Source: Achatina immaculata
Lineage: Eukaryota > Mollusca > Gastropoda > Stylommatophora > Achatinidae
Direction: 5' to 3'
Assembly (NCBI GenBank): GCA_009760885.1
Contig: CM019692.1
Location: 51,272,355 to 51,336,354, forward strand
Length of the DNA stretch: 64,000 nucleotides
The translations under genes were made by a program, and so were the position numbers. Shown here one piece after another: positions 11,467 through 20,438 of this stretch. Numbering within the stretch: the stretch's first letter is position 1; each line of letters starts with the position of its first letter. The notes beneath the pieces were generated by a model. It had not been told where the DNA came from. It did not search any database and saw only the letters and a list, made by a program, of their open reading frames with translations.

Positions 11467-14400
11467 TTTGGAGTCTTTAATGTGAACATTTATTTTAAAT
11501 ACTATCTGATTACTCGGCGTTGCCCGGGTATTTATTTATCCCAATCTTCTATTAGACAGGAAAAGGAATTAATTCTATATCTATAGTGTAAAATTGAAGT
11601 AACTTTATACTAAAATAAATCATCATGTGCAGCCTTTAAACAAATCTAAGTGCCATGAAGACGAGTAGTTTTGCTTGTCCACGCAATGATCTTCTTCTTC
11701 TTCTTCGTACGCATTGTCTGTCTATGTCTGAGTCCTGGATAAATTTCACTGTTTTTTTATTCATGTATGGAACAGTAAAAGCATATCTTCTTTGGTGGTT
11801 TCACTGGGCCAGTAATTACTTTTCGGTGTCTCATAGTTGGTGCAATTTGGAGGATATGTTCCACAGTTTGGGACACCTGGGCACATGCACAAAGAGTAGA
11901 AGTACCAACCTTAAACTTTATATACATATGACTTCGGAGTTGCCTGTGTCCTGTTCAAAGACGGAAAATGGTGACTTGTTTTTTTTTTCTGTTTAGCATG
12001 TGATAGTCATCATATGGTGGTGTTTGTGGCTTCCTGTAGGTTTTTATCACGCTTTTCTCCTAATTATAGGTGATCAGTATGTCTGGTTGCTCTATTTCAG
12101 TGCCCTCTTTGGCCAGACAGTCAGCTTTCTCACTGCCTGGTATCCCACAATAAAAGGGAGCGCAATGATAATGATGATGATGATGATCATCATCATCATC
12201 ATCATAATCATAACCGTCTTAATGTTCCGTTGTGTACACTGATAGGGTAATGCCCTCCCAGCGTTTTACTCTGCCAAAATCCTTCAATTCTACCACGATG
12301 AAGATCTTGTAGATCCGAACATTGTTTCCACGGACTGTTGTGCTATGATATGTTTCTTATAAATATTTTTAGGAAGATACCTATGACCATACCATGGTTT
12401 GCAGGTATAGACTTACGTTAAAGAAATGACAACTGCGGTAAAACTGGTTGTAGCAATGGAACTAGATGGGTGTATGGTACAGCTTTACAAAAATACAGAG
12501 TGAGGAAATTGGGCAGAAACAAGAATGGCAGAAAGCAAGATGAGCGCGTATAAAAAAATGACACACAACAATCCAATATTTCAGCAAAAGCCTTTTTCAA
12601 GGATCACATACAAAAACAACACATCAGATAAGTGGGTTTACAGTAGACTAAAATGGTAATTGGTCTACTATACGGGGTCTACTATAAATAAGAACTGGTC
12701 TCCTTTAAATTCACTGATTCTCATAGCTTTTTCTCGTACTCCTCCTCTCATTCCACATCATGCAAGGACTCTACTCCTTTCCCTCAGCTTCTTATGTGGC
12801 GACGTCCGTATGCTGAAGAACTTGATTTCCACGATCAAGTACACAGAATGCTGAATTTCTTTCGCCAACGCGACTATTTGGAACATGTTCTCCACTTCGT
12901 CCTTGAACCGTATCAGCCATATCTCGCGACAACAAGCTTTCACTTCTAAACCATCTCGCAACTTGGACAGAGTAAAACTGGTACTTACATACCACCCCCA
13001 GAGTTTGGCGGTTGAGGACATCTTGTTTCGTCATCTCCATCTTCTCCAGACCGAGCCTAACACACGAGAACTCTTTGCGGAACCTCCACTGGTGGCGTAC
13101 AGGTGGGACGAGAACCTCAAGGACCTATTAATTAGAAGTCACCTACGACTTTCTCTGGTGCCAAACGTTGCGGTCGCCGTAGATGCAATACTTGTCCGTT
13201 TGTTGTTCCTTCCCTAAGTCCATGTTATCAGTTCAAGGGGGGGGGGGGGAGGGGGAGTTACCTATGCTTTTCGCAACATCATTATGCCATTATGTGCAAG
13301 TTTTGTAATATGAAGTATATAGGGGAGACTGGCTTACGCTTAGGAGATCGGTTTCGCTAGCATCTGAACGACATGTCCAAGCACTTCTACCAAATAGACC
13401 ATCAAGGAAAATGGGACATCTCTGTAACTGCAGTCCGCTCCTGTTCTTCGGATGAACGACCTCGAAAAGCTCTGGAACAGAGCGCCTTATTTTCCAAACT
13501 GGCTGTCTCTACCCAGAGCTGGAATGGACAATAAATTCAGCTTTCTTTAAACTACATTTCCGCTTAGTTGCTATTTTTTTCTATCTCTCCCACCCACGCC
13601 CAACCTTGTTTCTTGTCTTAATCCCACTCACTTCGGTGCATTTCCTCATGCTTGCCGGAGGCAGTTTATTTTCCAGCCCTTTCTGTTCTTCCTCTCCAGC
13701 CCAAAGTAGGCTTTGTTAGCTAGGCATACTTAGCAAGCAGTCTTGTTCTCTCAGTGTACTCTATTCTTCTGAACCTTTCTCCATCCACCCATCCCCATTA
13801 TATTCTTTCACTCTTTTATCATCTGCGCCATCTTGCCGGCTTTGTTTGGGCCATGGTGGAAAGCTATAGCTATTTCTGGCATAACGTCAGTTTACCATAT
13901 GGTAATTTTTATGATAACCCTTTATTTCTCAGCCAGTCGTTGGCTTTCACTTTGTGCTCTACTTCGTCTATCTGGGCGCATTTCGTGCCGGACTTTTTTG
14001 CAAGGAAAAAGCTAAGTCTGTATATTTTTCATCCATTTTTTTCGTGCTTTTTTCTGTTGTGTTGTTTTTGTTTGCGGTCCTTGAAAAAAGGCTTTTGCCG
14101 AAATATTGGATTGCTGTATGTCCATTCTTGGTACTGACCACTTCACTCACTCTTTCTATCTTTTTGTAAAACTGTACCATACACTCGTCTACTTTCATGG
14201 CCGTGCATTGGACATCTCGGCTTCTTATTACTTAAAATATGGTAATCACTGTTTGTCACATTCCATTTTCCCATGTATTTTTTTTCATATTACATCACTA
14301 GATTTAATCCCTCTTCTTCTAAGGACTGCAAACGCGCCACAAACAGCCTCTGGCAGTCAAGTCCAGCTCCTGGCCTTCCCGTGGCAGAACTGTTTAAACT

Positions 14401-17400
14401 GACAGGAGAAGGGGCGAGGGCGAATATCTGGCGCCTGAAAACCAGTTACTTAGGGTAGATGAGTGGCACGTTTGGTAGCTCATCTGCCGCTGTTGGCGAG
14501 ATCTTCAGCTGCCGTGCGTGGAGCGGTGCTCCTCCCGGCCAATGAAGAAATTTGCAAATGAGGTTGCCGCGCAGCATCACTGCGGAAAAGGTGGTAGAAA
14601 GGATAAAGCTAAACAAACAGTCAAATCACGGCACCTCTGGTCTGGAGGTCGGCCACGTCCTGAGTGCAGTCATATCGGGTGAAATGCATGAACCGGCTTG
14701 TCCCAGAGGTTAAGACACTGCTGGCGAGACTCTTCAAATGCCGCGCGTGGAGTGAAGCTCCTCCCGGTTAAGGAAGTGAATGCAGTAAAGAAATAAAGGT
14801 TGCTGTGCGGAGCCGATGGGAAAAGGTGGTGAAAAGTGAAGTTTAACTGGTATGTCCAGTAGTATCGCTAAGAGAGCTATACCACGGCACCTCTGCTCTA
14901 GAGGCCGGCCACGTCCGAAATACACCTACACTGGTGAAACATGCCTAAACCGGCACACACCAGGGGTGGAACTTGATGGCTAGACATGTCATGCCACCTC
15001 CGCTCTAGAGGTCGGTAACGCCTGATAAACACCCATACTGGTGAATTTTGCCTAAACCGGCTCATACCAGGGGTGAATCTTGAAGGCTATGCATGTCACA
15101 GTACCTCTGCCGTAGAGGTCGGTCCCGTCCCAAACACGCCCATACTGGGATAATGCCTAAACCGGCTCAACCCAGGGGTAGAAGTCACTAGTGGCGAGGA
15201 TTCGTCCTCCTGGACAAAAGCTCCATCCTGGTCACAACTAGGAAAGGTAGCGGCCACGACCGCAAAATGCTGAAGTCGGAGACACTGGACCAGGGAAGTC
15301 TAGATAGGCAACCACCTCTCACCCGGCGGGGATCTTTGCGTATCCTAATCACGCTGAGGTTTTCCGGTGAGAAAGTCCAACCCTGGACTGGATGGGCAAC
15401 CACCTCTCACCCGGCGGTGATACACGGGTATCTCAAAACACGTCGAGATTTTCCGGTGAGAAAGTCCAACTCTGGCCTGAGTGGGCTACCGCCTCTCACC
15501 CAGCGGGGATGCACTGATATCCTAAACACGTCGAGGTCTTCCGGTGAGAAAGTCCAACCCTAGACTAAACTGGTGCAATGAAAACCACGGTGTCACGCAA
15601 TCCCGCTTCCGAGACCCACCAAGAATACAGGCTAAAGCACTGTGATACTCTGAACCCCTTGTGGTCCTCTCGTGGATCTCGTGTGGTCTGTTTTGGACCA
15701 CACAGGGGACCACGGGACCTAACGAGGACCACAGGCGTGAATTCAGTAGGTTCACAGTGCGGTTTTTGGTGGTAGAAGTGAACGAAGAAGAAGAAGAAGA
15801 AGTAATCCCTCTTCTCCGGTAAGTCACATAAATAACTTAAAAAATAAACAAATAAAATAACTGAGTCTGTTCGGTTTTATTCTGGAATTTTTCAACATTT
15901 AAATCTTAAAATACAACTGAAAACTAAATATGACCATTGTGTCATTTCCTAGGAAGACGAATGTGTTTATTATAAAATTGTTTGTGTAGTCTTTGCTTTT
16001 TTTCTGTACTCGTACATTAGGTTTTTGGGGTTTTTTTTAAGACAGCGAAAACAACAGGCCGTGACCCGGTGGTACTGCAAATCAGGTCCACCCGTAACGA
16101 GATGTGGACCACACACCCGGCACTTAATGTGCAGGGCAGGCCTCTGGCATCTCGTTTAGTTAAAAAATAACGACGCTTTTGTTTAACCAAAGGGCATGTT
16201 GATCGGGGTACCTGCCAAGAGGACACTTTGACCTCAGCCACTTTTATCTTAGCCTCGTGCATTAGTTTTTATCACATGTGCCTAAAGCACACACAGTCAT
16301 AAATTGGGGCACGTGTTCAAGACGTCAAGTAAAGAATTGCTAAATATTGCATTATCTCTCAAGCGTATACATTCTGTTTAGACTCTACGTCCCGGGGAGA
16401 ATATGTTGCTGCTACATATAGACTGCGTCCCAGGGAGAATATGTTGCTGCCACATATAGACTGCGTTCCGAGGAGAATATGTTGCTGCCACATATAGACT
16501 GCGTCCCGGGGAGAATATGTTGTTAACATACATATTCAGAGGGAGAGTATGCAGATGCCACACATCCGGGGAGATTATGTTGCTGACTACTCTATGTGCC
16601 ACACATCCGGGGAGATTATGTTGCTGACTACTCTATGTGCCACACATCCGGGGAGATTATGTTGCTGACTACTCTATGTGCCACACATCCGGGGAGATTA
16701 TGTTGCTGACTACTCTATGTGCCACACATCCGGGGAGATTATGTTGCTGACTACTCTATGTGCCACACATCCGGGGAGATTATGTTGCTGACTACTCTAT
16801 GTGCCACACATCCGAGGAGATTATGTTGCTGACTACTCTATGTGCCACACATCCGGGGAGATTATGTTGCTGACTACTCTATGTGCCACACATCCGGGGA
16901 GATTATGTTGCTGACTACGCTATGTGCCACACATCCGGGGAGATTATGTTGCTGACTACTCTATGTGCCACACATCCGGGGAGACTATGTTGCTATGTGC
17001 CAATACTTTCTGAGTCACTGATTCGGTAATAGCAAAGTGATTTTTTTTTTCACCAGGGGAGAATAGGAATCGAATTACTGCCACAACACAAAACTTAAAA
17101 TTAGAGAAGAAAATATAGAAAGTAACATACATGCAGTTTTCTCTCTCGATAAATACGGGATGTACAGAATAACCATAACCAGCTCCACCAGTCAACAAGA
17201 CACCAAGAAGCACTGATATGTGCATGTTCAGCTGAAAAAAAGAAATAATAATAGCATCCTAATTGTTTGAACAAAGATTCATGAAAGTGCGAATAAATCA
17301 ACAAAAATAAACCACATAATTCATCAACGGGTCCGTTTATCTCTCAGTTATGGAAACACTGTTAGAATATTAAATTTTATTTTAGTTTACAGAGATAGTT

Positions 17401-20400
17401 TCGTACAAATGACCATTTCTTCTTAACTCTTTTTCACTCCGAAATAGCACTAGCGAGGACTGCTAGGTCTTGGACACCTACGTGAACTTATTCTCGGGGT
17501 TATATTTAGACAAAATCTAAATTAAAATGAAAAGTAGCAAATTTCAAATGCAATACATATTTTTTTTAAATTATAGAGCAACTTCCTTCCAGTTTCTTTC
17601 TAAAATTTCTCATCAAAATTTATTCCGGCAAAGTCTGGAGTAAAAGAGTTAATAGCAGTGCCAGGTATCGTATTTTACTTTTCTTACTCCTAATATACTG
17701 ATTTAACAGTAGCTCTTTTTTTACTTTTCATTTTTTTCTCTTAATTACACTTCCCGTCCTCCCGTCGTCTTGGCAGTCGTTATTATTATTATTATTATTA
17801 TTATTCCTAATAGTTTATTCAAATGAGAGCAGATATATCAGTGAAATATCGATAGATGAAAGTATATAGTGGTGCATTTTACAAGAGAAATGATGACTAC
17901 AAAAAGATGTGGTTGTGTGGGGATGTCTTATGTTTATCATTTGAATTTTCAAGTATACTTGAATTAGGTCTTCTTTAAACCAAAATATTGGTTGTTTTTC
18001 CTAAGATTTTGATACTCCTCTCCCTTCCTCCCCCCTAACCCCTCCCCCCTTCTTTTTTTGCTGTCTTGTCTTCTCTGATTTTTCTTCCAGTTGTAAAACA
18101 CCATTACACTATCTTCTATCTTAACTTCACCAGACATGGAAACTTGCACTGGCTAACCAACAGATATACTGAACAGTTGTTGGATATACAAATTTAACAT
18201 TAACCATCCAACAGAAAAAAAAACAAACTTAACCGACCAGCTTGTAGATATACAAACTTACATTTATCAGTCGTTTGTTGTAAGCTGTAGCTAATCCGGT
18301 GATGAAAGGGAAGCAAAACTGAAAAAAAAAATAAAGAAAGAGAGAGGTTAAGTTCTCTAAATCTATAATAAATAATAAAAGATGAACAACAATTGCAGAC
18401 CTTTTTAGAACAAGATCCTAAGAAGAATCTTTGCGCCGATCTTCTTCTTCTTCTTCGTTCGCTTCTACCACCAAGACCGCTCCACGATCCTACTGAATTT
18501 ACACCTGTGGTCCACGTTAAGTCCTGTGGTCCCCTGTGTGGTCCCCGAAAGGACCACACGGGATCCCCGAGAGGACCATATGGGGTTAAGAGTACCGCAG
18601 GGCTTGAGCCTGTATTCTTGGTGGGTCCCGGAAGCGGGATTGCGTGACACCGTGGTTTTCGTTGCACCAGTTTAGTCTAGAGTTGGACTGTCTCACCGGA
18701 AGACTTCGACGTGTTTTAGATATCAGCATATCCCCGCTGGGTGAGAGGTGTTAGTCCACCTAGGCCAGAGTTGGACTTTCTCACTGGAAAACCTCGACGT
18801 GTTTTAGGATACCCATGTATCATCGCCAGGTGAGAGGTGGTTGCCCATCCAGTCCAGTGTTGGACTTTCTCACTGGAAAACCTCAGCGCGATTAGGATAT
18901 GCATACATCCCCGCCGGGTGAGAGGTGGTTGCCTATCTAGACTGCCCTGGTCCAGTGTCTCCAACTTCAGCATTTTGTGGTCGTGGCCGCTACCCTTCCT
19001 AGTTGTGACCAGGATGGAGCTTTTGTCCAGGAGGATGAATCCTCGCCACTAGTGACTTCTACCCCTGGGTTGAGCCGGTTTAGGCATATTCTCCCAGTAT
19101 GGGCGTGTTTGGGACGTGACCGACCTCTAGAGCAGAGGTACCGTGACATGCGTAGCCTTCAAGTTTCACCCCTGGTATTAGCCGGTTTAGGCATATTTCA
19201 CCAGTACATGTGTATATCAGGCATGACCTACCTCTAGAGCGGAGGTGGTGTGACATGCTTGGCCATCAAGTTTCACCTCTGGTGTGTGCCGGTTTAGGCA
19301 TATTTCACCAGTACATGTGTATATCAGGCATGCCCTACCTCTAGAGTGGAGGTGGTGTGACATGCCTGGCCATCAAGTTTCACCTCTGGTGTGTGCCGGT
19401 TTAGGCATATTTCACCAGTGTAGGTGTGTTTCGGACGTGGCCGGCCTCTAGAGCAGAGGCGCCGTGGTATGTGTAGCTCTCGCAGCGATACTACTGGACA
19501 TACCGACTAAATTTCACTTTATCTTTTCCTTCACCTTTTCACATCGGCGCCACACAGCAACCTTTATTTCTTTTCCACATTTTCTTCCTTGACCGAGAGG
19601 AGCTTCACTCCACACGCAGCATTCGAAGAGTCTCGCCAGCAGTGTCTTAACCTCTGAGTTAAGCTGATTCATGCATTCCACCCGATATGACTGCACTCAG
19701 GACGTGGCAGACCTCCAGACCAGAGGTGCCTTGATTTGACCGTTTGCTTCGCCTTATCCTTTCTACCACTTTTTCTGCAGTGGTGCCGCGCGGCAACCCC
19801 TTTTCACCTTTCTTCATTGGCCGGGAGGAGCACCGCTCCACGCACGGCAGCTGAAGAATCTCGCCAACAGTGGTAGATGAGCTACCAAACGTGTCACTCA
19901 TCTACCCTTCGCCCCTTCTCCTGTCAGTTTAAACAGTTCTGCCACGGGAAGGCCAGGAGCTGGACTTGACTGCCAGAGGTGTTTGAGACGCGCGCCGTTG
20001 GAGTGGAGATCGAATTCTCCATCCCACCTCCGGCAATAGCAGTCCTTAGAACCTTTGGGCCGATAAAGGATACCAAAAGTGGAGAACGGAGAGCTAGAAA
20101 GAACACTGAACTGAGCAGCTTATTTAAATCCCAACAAATTATAAATGTCTTGAAACTGAACAGACTACGCTGGCTGGGGCATGTAGAGAGAATGGAAGAG
20201 AACAGACAAACGAAAATGATGTATGCACAAGAGATGAGGAAAACAAGACCAAAGGGTAGACCAAGATAGAGATGGAAAGAGAACATAGAAGATATAAAAG
20301 AAATTGGTGTCACCAACTGGAGAGAGAAGATTAGGAATAGAGGGGAAAGGAGGTGAACTTTATCTGCAGCAATGAGCTTTAATGGCTCGGAAAGCTGAAG

Positions 20401-20406
20401 AAGAAA

Positions 20407-20438
<32 letters not shown>

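Noticed and set aside
15267..15563. 98-codon ORF conserved between retroposon copies B and C as a possible gene
   Set aside because: It covers 89-bp units, so successive units are read in different frames; similarity at the protein level just reflects DNA similarity.
17131..17231. Exon 3 of the minus-strand gene as a signal-peptide first exon
   Set aside because: Possible on its own, but exon 2 upstream ends in the matching phase and extends the frame with a better start codon in exon 1, so continuation is preferred.
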